From Lachnospiraceae bacterium (lineage in GTDB: Bacteria > Bacillota > Clostridia > Lachnospirales > Lachnospiraceae): 64,000 nt of DNA. Below are positions 19,224 to 26,952 of this stretch, in pieces. Each line of letters begins with the position of its first letter. Positions within the stretch are counted from its first letter, which is position 1. Both the position numbers and the translations under genes were made by a program. Below the pieces are notes generated by a model. That model saw only the letters and a list, made by a program, of their open reading frames with translations. It had not been told where the DNA came from and did not search any database. The stretch spans positions 43,487 to 107,486 of the forward strand of contig JAFUNC010000018.1 in NCBI GenBank assembly GCA_017473115.1, read 5' to 3'.

Positions 19224-20165
19224 TTATAAAGATAATATAAAATACTTCATCTCTTCGGCTATCAATTCATACTCATGATCATGCACGTAATGCGAACAAT
19301 TCAGTTCAACAAGCCTTCCGTCCGAAACTTCCTGAATGTAATCTTTCTGATAATTACGCCAGGCCTCTTCCTCCCAGCCGGTGCCGCTTCCGTTTGATAC
19401 GAACAAAAGCATAGGCACCTGCGGAACACCTGCATCATCTACCACCTTTGCGCTCTCTTTGATACTGCCCACTTCATTCATCATAGTAGTGGTTGCCGTA
19501 CGGCTGAAAAACACCGCCTTGTAAATCTCTTTTTCCGCTTCTGTTAGGGTGTCGTACTTCATCGCCTCGCTTTCCGCAACGCCCGGAAGAAGTCTTATGA
19601 TCCCCATGCGCGCAGCAAACTGCGATAATTTTAACATAGGCACATTGATTTGATAATCTTCATACGCTCCGGGAACTGCCATATCCAAACCGACAATCGC
19701 CAATACTTCCTCGGGATACTGCTGCGCCCAATACAAGGCCTCAATGCCCGACATAGAATGCGGACATAAAATATACGGTCCTTCCACGCCTGCTGCCGCA
19801 AGTGCCGCTCTCGTATCCGCAAGCACGGACGCAACGTCTCTGTCTTTATCCACCACATCACTGAACCCATAGCCGAACTTTTCCACTACGACCACCTTAT
19901 AGTCGTCACTCAATAAAGAGTACAACGATTTAAAATCCAAGACGGGCGAACAGGTTCCGCCGCCGGAAAGGAATACAATGGTCTGTTCTCCTTCACCTTC
20001 TATATATATGTTCATTTTATGGCCGTCCACTTCCACAAGTTGTCCGATAGGTGTTAAAAGTTTCGCTTCCCTTTTCAATTGAATTTTATGATTGATAAAA
20101 ATTGCAAGACATAAAAAGATTACGATTCCTAAAATAATCAGCGTCATTTTTATTCCCTTCTTCAT
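19224..20165 (-). CDS. Alpha/beta hydrolase, membrane-anchored
   Basis: A 313-aa hydrolase with one N-terminal membrane segment (about residues 7-24) that should place the catalytic domain outside the membrane. The oxyanion region VFLSGGGTCSP is near 70 and the nucleophile elbow PHSMSGIEAL near 136. The acid is probably the D in the SDGR/VSNGSG region, and the C-terminal His is in LNCSHYVHDHEYE near 290. It resembles proline iminopeptidase/haloperoxidase-like hydrolases, but the substrate is unknown. AGGAGG precedes the ATG. It is 24 bases downstream of the GNAT gene and probably cotranscribed. Confidence 0.86.
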   Translation of the reverse strand: MKKGIKMTLIILGIVIFLCLAIFINHKIQLKREAKLLTPIGQLVEVDGHKMNIYIEGEGEQTIVFLSGGGTCSPVLDFKSLYSLLSDDYKVVVVEKFGYGFSDVVDKDRDVASVLADTRAALAAAGVEGPYILCPHSMSGIEALYWAQQYPEEVLAIVGLDMAVPGAYEDYQINVPMLKLSQFAARMGIIRLLPGVAESEAMKYDTLTEAEKEIYKAVFFSRTATTTMMNEVGSIKESAKVVDDAGVPQVPMLLFVSNGSGTGWEEEAWRNYQKDYIQEVSDGRLVELNCSHYVHDHEYELIAEEMKYFILSL

Positions 20166-20189
20166 AAACAGCCTCCTGTTTTTTTACTC

Positions 20190-20681
20190 CTACAATTCTC
20201 TGTAATACGGGCAGATATCTTCATACCGTCCATCCTCCATGCGGAATCCGCCGGGAATCGTGCCCAGCCGGACAAACCCTAATCTCTCATACAAATGTCT
20301 TGCATGAATGTTGGTTGCCACAACGGCGTTGAATTGCAATACCTTAAAGCCGTGCATTTTACCTTGGGCCATACAATCTTTTACCAGTTTCTCACCAATA
20401 TGCAACCCGCGGCTGTCTGCTGCCACCGCATAACTTGCGTTACAGATGTGTCCGCATCTTCCTATATTATTAGGATGTAAAATATACAGTCCATGGATTC
20501 GGTCCGTTTCGGAATCCACCGCTACGCCCGTATAAGTCTGAGATGCAAAAAATTCTCTTCCTGACTCAATTGTTAAAAGTTCTTCCTGCGGGAAGGCGAT
20601 GCCTTCCTCCACGATTTCGTTCCAGATCTGAATCATCCGGGGAAGGTCGTCTTCGGTGTGTTTACGTATTATAATGTTCAT
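20190..20681 (-). CDS. GNAT family N-acetyltransferase
   Basis: A 163-aa acyl-CoA-dependent acetyltransferase. The core shows the YAVAADSRGLHIGEKLV acetyl-CoA loop near residue 85 (a variant of the R/Q-x-x-G-x-G/A motif) and HARHLYERLGFVRLGTIP near 128. The closest recognisable kin are PhnO/YjdJ-type or L-amino acid acetyltransferases. The substrate cannot be assigned. It lies 15 bases after the DUF4097 gene stop, so it may be read with the padR operon. Confidence 0.88.
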   Translation of the reverse strand: MNIIIRKHTEDDLPRMIQIWNEIVEEGIAFPQEELLTIESGREFFASQTYTGVAVDSETDRIHGLYILHPNNIGRCGHICNASYAVAADSRGLHIGEKLVKDCMAQGKMHGFKVLQFNAVVATNIHARHLYERLGFVRLGTIPGGFRMEDGRYEDICPYYREL

Positions 20682-20696
20682 ATTCTCCTACTACCT

Positions 20697-21779
20697 CTAC
20701 TCCACCAAACTAAAGTTTATACTACCGCTCGTCGTTGTCACTTCACACACACCACCGCTTGTTGTCTCCGGCACCTTCACACTTCCGCTGGTTGCATTCG
20801 CTTGGAAAATCTTCTCCGTAAGCAAGGTTCCTCTGATGCTTCCGCTGGTTGCTTCAAGTTTTAAATTTGTCGCATCGCAGGCTTCCAGTGCAATTCCGCC
20901 GCTACTGTTGTCCAAGTTGATATCACCGGTGGCAATTACCTCGGCACACTCTATTCTTCCGCTGGAATTACTTCCTGTTAAATTTGCACATTCTACTTCA
21001 TCAAGATGCAAACCTCCACTGGTTCCTTTTACATTAACATCGCCGGTCGCAACGATTTCAGACAGATGCATAACACCACTGGAATTTTCCACAGATAAGT
21101 TGACACACTCCACTTTGGAAACGCCGATGCCGCCACTGCTTCCGTTCACTTCTATAGTTCCGGCAGCGCACACAGAAGTCACATCTATGATTCCGCTGGT
21201 TCCTTTTACCCAAAGGTCACCAACGCTATTATCGCCCACATAAATTCCGCCGCTGGTATTCTCCACCTTTAAGGTACCTTCCACATCTGCCATAAAATTC
21301 GTTTTGCCGCTGGTGTTTGAAACCTCAGCCCCCGCAAAAGTAAAATCGCCCTGCACATCAATTCTTCCGCTGCTGTTATCAATAAAAAGTGTCTCATACT
21401 CGCTTTCAGGAAGATATACCGTAATTTTAATCTCACCAAAATGTAAACCAATGTTGTGATACCATTTACTCTCATCCACGCGCTCAATCATTAAGGTATT
21501 GTCAACAACCGCCACTTTATCGTAAATGACATCATTCTCCGTACATACCACTTTACAATTACCGTCCGTTGCAGGCACAATACCTACCGTCGCATCTCCA
21601 CCCAGAACCGATATATTGGTAAAAGGTTCTTCCACCGCATAGGTTTTGGTTTCCCATTCCATTGTATTTAATTTTGTCGCATCAAACCGAACAAAAGCCA
21701 GACTTCCCACGATAGAGATTACTCCCACCGCTATCATGGATACAGCCACTATAATCGCAATCTTTTTTGCTTTCTTCAT
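20697..21779 (-). CDS. DUF4097-family beta-repeat protein
   Basis: A 360-aa protein with an N-terminal membrane anchor (about residues 7-30). A repetitive beta-solenoid follows, built from units of about 20 residues with the recurring SSG-G/TSG-G turn (SNTSGKTN, VENTSGGIY, VKGTSGIID and so on). This is the DUF4097 putative adhesin/envelope-stress family, whose exact role is not known. It is the third gene of padR-DUF1700-DUF4097, a recurrent Firmicutes arrangement. The DUF1700 gene ends 78 bases upstream. Confidence 0.85.
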   Translation of the reverse strand: MKKAKKIAIIVAVSMIAVGVISIVGSLAFVRFDATKLNTMEWETKTYAVEEPFTNISVLGGDATVGIVPATDGNCKVVCTENDVIYDKVAVVDNTLMIERVDESKWYHNIGLHFGEIKITVYLPESEYETLFIDNSSGRIDVQGDFTFAGAEVSNTSGKTNFMADVEGTLKVENTSGGIYVGDNSVGDLWVKGTSGIIDVTSVCAAGTIEVNGSSGGIGVSKVECVNLSVENSSGVMHLSEIVATGDVNVKGTSGGLHLDEVECANLTGSNSSGRIECAEVIATGDINLDNSSGGIALEACDATNLKLEATSGSIRGTLLTEKIFQANATSGSVKVPETTSGGVCEVTTTSGSINFSLVE

Positions 21780-21857
21780 TTTTACATACTCCTTTATATT
21801 GTCGTATCTGTTTTCACAAAAACAGATTAAATTAACACTGTCGCTACCGAAATTATT

Positions 21858-22448
21858 TTATTTCCCGATAAACAAGCCCTTAATGCCAATCAACACCTTC
21901 TTGCTCACCCAAAGAATACCCTTTGTCACTAGGTTAAAAGCAAAGAACAGCAAGATTGCAAGACCCATACACACAAGCCCCGCCCCAAAAACTACTCCAC
22001 AAGGTACGAACTGTCCGCCAAATAAAAGTGCCACTGCCACTCCCACAAACGCAAGCCCACATATTGCCACCGATAAATCCACTGCATACAGGGATATAAT
22101 CACACTCCAGATTGAAAGATAAATTGCCAGTGCAGTTAAAATCACGGTTGCCAGTAAAGGTATCCAAAGCGGCGCCCCAAGAATCAGTAATACAATCTCC
22201 CATGCTTTTAATGCACGTTTCGGTTTTACCTTTTCTTTTACCAACTTAGGTAACGATACCGCCGATAAAATCTGTGAAATAATTTCCTCTATATTACCCA
22301 AATCCGAAACTGCTTCCACTTCACTCATACCGTCTTCCATGCGGTCATCCAACATCTCACCGTAAAAATCTATGGATTTTATAATATCTTCTTCCGGCAA
22401 ACCGTTTAAGCGTTCGCGAAGTGTTGCCAAAAATTCATTCTTATTCAT
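21858..22448 (-). CDS. DUF1700 membrane protein
   Basis: A 196-aa protein beginning MNKNEFLATLRERLNGLPEE, the cytoplasmic DUF1700 segment usual in PadR-linked membrane proteins. About four hydrophobic helices follow, from about residue 80 to 190. The ATG at 22446-22448 lies inside the end of padR (8-base overlap) with GGAGG 9 bases upstream, suggesting translational coupling. The function is not established. It probably acts with the DUF4097 protein at the membrane. Confidence 0.85.
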   Translation of the reverse strand: MNKNEFLATLRERLNGLPEEDIIKSIDFYGEMLDDRMEDGMSEVEAVSDLGNIEEIISQILSAVSLPKLVKEKVKPKRALKAWEIVLLILGAPLWIPLLATVILTALAIYLSIWSVIISLYAVDLSVAICGLAFVGVAVALLFGGQFVPCGVVFGAGLVCMGLAILLFFAFNLVTKGILWVSKKVLIGIKGLFIGK

Positions 22449-22761
22449 TGTCATTCTCCTCCCTTGCCACAAAACTGTAAATGGACATAATCTCTTTCCA
22501 CTCTTCCTTGAAATCTTCGATACGTTTCAAACCCGCTTCTTCAATATGGTAATATTTCCGAAGTCTTCCGTTATGTTCCGCCGAACGCACCGTCAGCATA
22601 TCCGCCGCCTCCAGTCTTCGAAGTATCGGATACAGCGTAGACTCCGAAATATCTATGTATGGCTTAATATCTTTGATAATCTGATAGCCATAAGAATCTT
22701 CATTTTTAATTGCTGCAAGGACGCAAACATCCAAGAGCCCTCTTTTCATCTGAATATCCAT
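22441..22761 (-). CDS. PadR-family transcriptional regulator
   Basis: A 106-aa winged-helix repressor, the short PadR type. It begins MDIQMKRGLLDVCVLAAI and has the signature SYGYQIIKDI near residue 26, STLYPILRRLEAADML near 43 and RKYYHIEEAG near 70. The ATG at 22759-22761 follows AGAGG. A longer reading lacks the family N-terminus. It leads the operon with DUF1700 and DUF4097 genes. A perfect palindrome over its own promoter (22810-22836) indicates autoregulation. Confidence 0.92.
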   Translation of the reverse strand: MDIQMKRGLLDVCVLAAIKNEDSYGYQIIKDIKPYIDISESTLYPILRRLEAADMLTVRSAEHNGRLRKYYHIEEAGLKRIEDFKEEWKEIMSIYSFVAREENDNE

Positions 22762-22809
22762 ATTAATCCTCTTTTCTGAGCGATTTTTCACTCCAATACC
22801 ATTCCTTGC

Positions 22810-22843
22810 ATAATACTATATGTCGCATAGTATTATATGTCAA
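22810..22843 (-). promoter_or_regulatory. padR promoter with overlapping operator palindrome
   Basis: TTGACA (22838-22843) and TATAGT (22815-22820) are 17 bases apart on the minus strand. A perfect 10-bp inverted repeat, ATAATACTAT / ATAGTATTAT with a 7-base centre (22810-22836), covers the spacer and the -10. Binding there would directly block RNA polymerase. Confidence 0.78.
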
Positions 22844-22862
22844 GGGGTATTTTGCAAAAAAT

Positions 22863-22892
22863 AAAAAAGTCCCTCTTTAAAAGAGAGACTTT
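22863..22892 (-). terminator. Terminator overlapping the end of the ClpP-like gene
   Basis: AAAGTCTCTCTTT pairs with AAAGAGGGACTTT and is followed by a T run on the minus strand. The stem includes the stop codon of the protease gene. Confidence 0.8.
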
Positions 22893-23512
22893 ATTTCATC
22901 GCATAAACCAAAAGCAATGGCTTCTTCCGCATTCATAAAATTGTCAAAGGAAGTTGCTTCATCCACTTCTTCGATGGTTTTTCCGGTGTGCTTGGAAATA
23001 ATACCATTAATAATTTCTTTTGTCTCCAAAATGGATTCTGCAGTCTTTTTAATGGTAGAGGCAGAACCACCCATACCATCGGCAATCAGGGGTTCGTGAA
23101 TCATCACCTTACTGTGAGGCAGGATATAGCGGCGCCCCTTCTGCCCACCTGCAAGAATCACCGCACCCATGGAAGAAGCGGAACCAATGCAATACATATT
23201 AATAGGAATTTTACCTTCGCAAGACTGAATCACATCATAGATTACCAGACCGGCATTTACCGAACCGCCGGGGCTGTTAATATAGATGTCAATCGGCTCA
23301 TCGGTCTGGGAAAGATATAAAAGTTCCGATACAAATGTATTGGCCATCTTAGGACTTACAGTACCTGTCAAAAACAACTTACGATTGCTAAAATGTCTGG
23401 TCTCAAGCGAAAGTTCCCGGACGCCGCCATAGGATTCCACCTCAATCCCGTGGTCGCCGCACACCATTTCCGGTACCTTCTGTTTCATACTATCAAAATA
23501 TACATCATACAT
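22877..23512 (-). CDS. ClpP-family serine protease
   Basis: A 211-aa Clp-type peptidase. The catalytic Ser is in CIGSASSMGA near residue 107 and the His in LPHSKVMIHEPL near 132, with the acid further on. The INSPGGSVNAG loop is intact. I take the ATG at 23510-23512, 9 bases after AAAGGAG. It is not next to clpX or tig, where housekeeping clpP normally lies. Its N-terminus (YDVYFDSMKQKVPEMVCGDHG) is unlike the classic ClpP axial loop. It is the second gene after an orphan VirD4-like ATPase. A variant or dedicated ClpP is likely, and the target is unknown. Confidence 0.85.
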   Translation of the reverse strand: MYDVYFDSMKQKVPEMVCGDHGIEVESYGGVRELSLETRHFSNRKLFLTGTVSPKMANTFVSELLYLSQTDEPIDIYINSPGGSVNAGLVIYDVIQSCEGKIPINMYCIGSASSMGAVILAGGQKGRRYILPHSKVMIHEPLIADGMGGSASTIKKTAESILETKEIINGIISKHTGKTIEEVDEATSFDNFMNAEEAIAFGLCDEIKSLF

Positions 23513-23582
23513 AACAATATTCTCCTTTCCATTGCCACCCCTTTTATGAGATGGCATTTTACTGTGCTTAAAAGTTACATGC

Positions 23583-24872
23583 CTAAACGGCTTCCGCATA
23601 CTTGCCCGGTTCCTGTTTATCTCGCATCATTTCCAGATAAATAGGATCTTCCATTACCTGATAACGACGGCTCACCATAGGAATCGCTCCTCTGCGGAAT
23701 ACAATCACCTGCTCCAATGGCATATTAAGTACGTGTCCCAGCGGTTTATTTAATTTTTTGGCAATGCGTTCGCAAGTCTCCAAATCTGCACCGCCCATAT
23801 AAACATAGGTATCACAATTGTTGATAATGGTCGTTGCTGCTACAGGACCGTACATACCAGACAACTGGGACTCGCTTTGCAAAAGGAGTGTGACGCTGAT
23901 GCCGGCGGCCCTAAAAATACTAATGTATTCTTCAAAGTCGTTAATCGTACTTCCGCAGGCGAAATCATCGCAAATAATATGCACCGGAACCTTCAGGCAA
24001 TTATCCGCGTTTCCTTCTGCCGTCTCAAAAAGTGTGCGGAACATATCAGCATACATTAAATTAACGTAATTTCTTAAGGTTGTATTAACCGGTGAAGTGG
24101 TAACAAAAATCACCATCTTCTTTTCACCAAGTTCCTTAAAAGAAATTCTGTTACGCTTCCGTGCCATCATTACGATTTTATCGGAGAAAATTTTATCCAA
24201 AGCATTATTTAAGATGGAAAGAATACAACTTGCCGTCTTCATGGACAAACCGGAGATGGTTTTCCAAAGTTCAACCGCTTGACAGCCCGGACATTCATAT
24301 TCCGCTTCTATGAATTCCTCATCCATACTGGAAGAAAAGTGACCGTTTTTTTCCCTTACAATCATTCCGCGATACTTGTCTAACACATCAGCAAAACTGG
24401 GTTTGCGTTTTGACCATTTAGCCTGCAATCTTACCAATGCAATGAATGCCGCCAATACGCTGGTCGCACTGTCGTTCCAATACGGATCCGGATTTCCGGA
24501 ACGGTTCTTGGTACCGGCCATATCAATCAGGTTTCTGGCTGTTTGTACGACATCCATATCGTTTTGGATATAATCCATAGGGTCATAACCCACTTCACAT
24601 TTTTCCGGATGTGTAAAATCCAAATTAATTACTTTATAGCCGCGTGCCTCTAACAAAGAAGCGCATTTCTCGCGAACTGCTTTTTTAGCAATCGGTACCA
24701 CAAGACTGCTGTTATATGTATGTAAAATACGCGGAATGGTAACTGAGTAGGTTTTACCGCACCCTGTAGGACCTACAACCAATTCATTAATGTTAATACC
24801 CACCTCTTCAAAATTGGCAGGAAACACCTGTCCTTCCGCTAAACAGGTCATATCTTTCATTGTCTGATTCAT
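23583..24872 (-). CDS. Orphan VirD4/TraG-like ATPase (type IV coupling protein family)
   Basis: A 429-aa P-loop ATPase. Walker A is GPTGCGKTYS near residue 33, DPYWNDSATSVLAAFIALV near 128 is typical of TraG/VirD4, the Walker B-like HIICDDFACGS is near 298, and LLLQSESQLSGMYG is near 330. It lacks the N-terminal membrane helices of true coupling proteins and looks soluble. No relaxase, other secretion genes or integrase lie nearby. It has its own promoter and is followed after 70 bases by a ClpP-like gene, which suggests a joint function. Whether it still handles DNA is unknown. Confidence 0.85.
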   Translation of the reverse strand: MNQTMKDMTCLAEGQVFPANFEEVGININELVVGPTGCGKTYSVTIPRILHTYNSSLVVPIAKKAVREKCASLLEARGYKVINLDFTHPEKCEVGYDPMDYIQNDMDVVQTARNLIDMAGTKNRSGNPDPYWNDSATSVLAAFIALVRLQAKWSKRKPSFADVLDKYRGMIVREKNGHFSSSMDEEFIEAEYECPGCQAVELWKTISGLSMKTASCILSILNNALDKIFSDKIVMMARKRNRISFKELGEKKMVIFVTTSPVNTTLRNYVNLMYADMFRTLFETAEGNADNCLKVPVHIICDDFACGSTINDFEEYISIFRAAGISVTLLLQSESQLSGMYGPVAATTIINNCDTYVYMGGADLETCERIAKKLNKPLGHVLNMPLEQVIVFRRGAIPMVSRRYQVMEDPIYLEMMRDKQEPGKYAEAV

Positions 24873-24901
24873 AGCATCGCCCCTTTCTTTGTCATGCTTT
24901 T

Positions 24902-24930
24902 ATCATAGCAATCGCCCCGGTTTTCCACAA
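24902..24930 (-). promoter_or_regulatory. Promoter of the VirD4-like/ClpP-like pair
   Basis: TTGTGG (24925-24930) and TATGAT (24902-24907) are separated by 17 bases on the minus strand. The predicted start is about 25 bases before the ATPase start codon. Confidence 0.6.
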
Positions 24931-25034
24931 TCAACCCGTAGTTTAAAACGCATTGTTATTTTTTTAACATTTTTACAAAAATAGTATTGCATCTTGTAAA
25001 AAAATGTGTTACGTTTACTATAAGAAAGTATCAT

Positions 25035-25104
25035 AAAATTGCTATGTCCCTGCCCGGGAACAAGAAGTTTCCCAGCCGGAACGGTATCCGGCCAAAGCAG
25101 TTTT
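25035..25104 (+). ncRNA. Folded 5' leader of the FliD-like gene (three-way junction)
   Basis: AAAATTGCT (25035-25043) pairs with AGCAGTTTT (25096-25104) with one G-U. Inside are two hairpins: GGGAAC / GTTTCCC (25056-25073) and GCCGGA / TCCGGC with loop ACGGTA (25075-25092). A TATAAG -10-like box at about 25019 would start transcription just upstream. The ribosome site of the gene follows directly. It does not match the c-di-GMP riboswitch consensus I know. A riboswitch or protein-binding leader is possible. Confidence 0.45.
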
Positions 25105-25127
25105 CATGGAAGAAAGGAGGGGACGGG

Positions 25128-26432
25128 ATGGCACATCAGTATGCTTTAAGTAATATCTATAATCACTATCTCTCTACTTATGCGCCCAAAAGCACTACGC
25201 GCTACGATGCCCATAAGAAGAGTGAACTTCGTAATGTATACAATTCCATCATCAAATTAAATAAAGAAGCCCCTCTGTCTATTGTGGACACCAGCGAAGC
25301 CGCGCAGAAATACGTGGTGAGCATTAAGGAAAATGCCCGCGGACTGCGTAATACCATTACTTCATTAAGCGGTTCCGACGAAACGGAACTTCTCAATCGT
25401 AAAATCGCTTACAGTTCCAACAGTGCGGTTGTAGATGCCAAATACATCGGTGATATATCAAAGCAAAATGAAGACGAAAGCATGGAAATCAGTGTAGAGC
25501 AATTGGCTCAGACACAGGTCAATACCGGTAATTATTTAAGGAAGGATGCAATGGCATTGTCTTCCGGCACCTATTCTTTCGATATAGCCATAAATAATAC
25601 CGGATATGAATTTCAGTTTAATATTAATCCAGGAGATACTAATTTCGATTTGCAAAATAAACTGGCCCGACTGATTAACAATTCCAATATTGGTTTATCA
25701 GCAAGTATCAAGGAATACGATACCGACCATACTGCCCTTTCTTTGGAATCCGTTTCCACCGGTATCGATTTAGGACGCGTGACCTTATTTGATATTTCAG
25801 AAGACGATTCCAGTAAATCCGGCGGAGTTGCAGAATATTTGGGAATCAATAACGTCAGTCGTTATCCGCAAAATGCAATTTTCTCTTTAAATGATGAACG
25901 ACGGGTATCATACACCAATCATTTTACGGTGCAGGGCAAGTATGACATCACCTTAAAAGGTCTTCCTGCTTCAAACGAAGAAACCGTAACGATAGGTCTA
26001 AAGCCGGATATGGAATCCATCGCCGAAAATATTAACCATTTTATCGGCGGATACAATGACTTCATTCGGGCAGCAGCCGAGTATCAAAATTCACAACCTA
26101 AGAGCAGTCAGTTAATTCGCGAAATGTCACGCATTTCAGGATTGTACAACAATGAACTCGCACCATTGGGAATTTCACTTACCGAAGATGGTACCATTAA
26201 CGTAAACAATACTATTTTAAAAGCAGGTCTGGAAGAAAACGGTGCCAAAGAATCCTTGGACGGTATCAAACGTTATGCCAACGCTGTTTTAAATAAGAGC
26301 AATGCGATTTCATTGAATCCTATGGACTATGTAAATAAAACCATTGTTGCTTATAAAAACCCCGGCAAAAATCTTGCACCGGCCTATATCACCAGCCAAT
26401 ATAGCGGTATGATGTTTAACAGTTATGTATAA
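25128..26432 (+). CDS. FliD-like flagellar filament-cap protein
   Basis: A 434-aa protein resembling FliD. The N-terminal half has SVEQLAQTQVNTG near residue 125 and a flagellin-type FQFNINPGDTNFDLQNKLARLIN segment near 165. The C-terminal half has AENINHFIGGYNDFIRA near 300 and LGISLTEDGTINVNNTILK near 345, both typical of FliD domains. The ATG at 25128 follows AAAGGAGGGG. An upstream-extended frame runs through the structured leader. It stands alone on the plus strand, far from the other flagellar genes, so it may be a divergent cap or an adhesin-like relative rather than the main FliD. Confidence 0.7.
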   Translation: MAHQYALSNIYNHYLSTYAPKSTTRYDAHKKSELRNVYNSIIKLNKEAPLSIVDTSEAAQKYVVSIKENARGLRNTITSLSGSDETELLNRKIAYSSNSAVVDAKYIGDISKQNEDESMEISVEQLAQTQVNTGNYLRKDAMALSSGTYSFDIAINNTGYEFQFNINPGDTNFDLQNKLARLINNSNIGLSASIKEYDTDHTALSLESVSTGIDLGRVTLFDISEDDSSKSGGVAEYLGINNVSRYPQNAIFSLNDERRVSYTNHFTVQGKYDITLKGLPASNEETVTIGLKPDMESIAENINHFIGGYNDFIRAAAEYQNSQPKSSQLIREMSRISGLYNNELAPLGISLTEDGTINVNNTILKAGLEENGAKESLDGIKRYANAVLNKSNAISLNPMDYVNKTIVAYKNPGKNLAPAYITSQYSGMMFNSYV

Positions 26433-26460
26433 AATATCAAACTATGATGAACAACATAAA

Positions 26461-26491
26461 AGAGTAGTTGCATTCGCAACTACTCTTTTTT
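26461..26491. terminator. Bidirectional terminator between FliD-like gene and HPr
   Basis: AGAGTAGTTGC / GCAACTACTCT with a 4-base loop ends in a T run on the plus strand, and A residues precede it. It serves the FliD-like gene and probably also HPr from the other side. Confidence 0.92.
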
Positions 26492-26523
26492 ATTTACCTG
26501 TTCGGTAAACATCTTATATTCAT

Positions 26524-26787
26524 TTATTCACCTAATCCGGCTTCAATCACTTCCACCAAACGATTTAACGCTTCCTGTTCGTCTTCGCCTTCACAACATA
26601 AGGTAATTTCATCACCGCTTTTTACACAAGCCCCTAATACACTAAGAACGCTTTTGGCATTCGCTGTGGTATCACGGAACGAAAATGTAATGTGCGCCTT
26701 AAACTGAATCGCCTCTTTGCAGAGGATGCCAGCCGGACGCAAATGCAATCCTGTAGGATTTTTCACTACTACTTTCTGACTTACCAT
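26524..26787 (-). CDS. ptsH: HPr phosphocarrier protein of the sugar PTS
   Basis: An 87-aa HPr. Both phosphorylation sites are present: His15 in TGLHLRPAG and Ser46 in NAKSVLSVLG, counted from the ATG at 26785-26787. That ATG has GGGGG at a proper distance, whereas the ATG two codons earlier touches it. HPr carries phosphate from enzyme I to sugar permeases, and Ser46 is the target of HPr kinase (hprK at 57354). It has its own promoter and is not beside ptsI. Confidence 0.93.
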   Translation of the reverse strand: MVSQKVVVKNPTGLHLRPAGILCKEAIQFKAHITFSFRDTTANAKSVLSVLGACVKSGDEITLCCEGEDEQEALNRLVEVIEAGLGE

Positions 26788-26835
26788 ATACATTCCCCCA
26801 TTCTATTCAATTATACATTATTTAACCCCATAAAA

Positions 26836-26864
26836 ATTATATCACATAACCACATTTTACACAA
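26836..26864 (-). promoter_or_regulatory. Promoter of ptsH
   Basis: TTGTGT (26859-26864) and TATAAT (26836-26841) are separated by 17 bases on the minus strand. The start would lie about 40 bases before the coding region. Confidence 0.72.
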
Positions 26865-26952
26865 GTCTGACCCCCATCAGAAACCTGTGCGAGTATACGA
26901 TACCGATTAAATAGTTTCTATCTCTGCAATTATATTGATATATGCAATACTA

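Noticed and set aside
23513-23599. N-terminal extension of the ClpP-like protease overlapping the ATPase stop
   Set aside because: The extension has no ClpP similarity, and a good ribosome site sits before the internal ATG at 23512.
25035-25104. c-di-GMP riboswitch (GEMM) before the FliD-like gene
   Set aside because: The conserved GEMM receptor and GNRA-loop segments are absent. Only a generic three-way junction can be supported.
22877-26432. Integrated conjugative element around the VirD4-like gene
   Set aside because: There is no integrase, relaxase, secretion channel or attachment repeat within reach, and the neighbours are chromosomal.
26468-26910. Plus-strand reading frames opposite HPr
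   Set aside because: They are shadows of HPr and its terminator and lack ribosome sites or family features.
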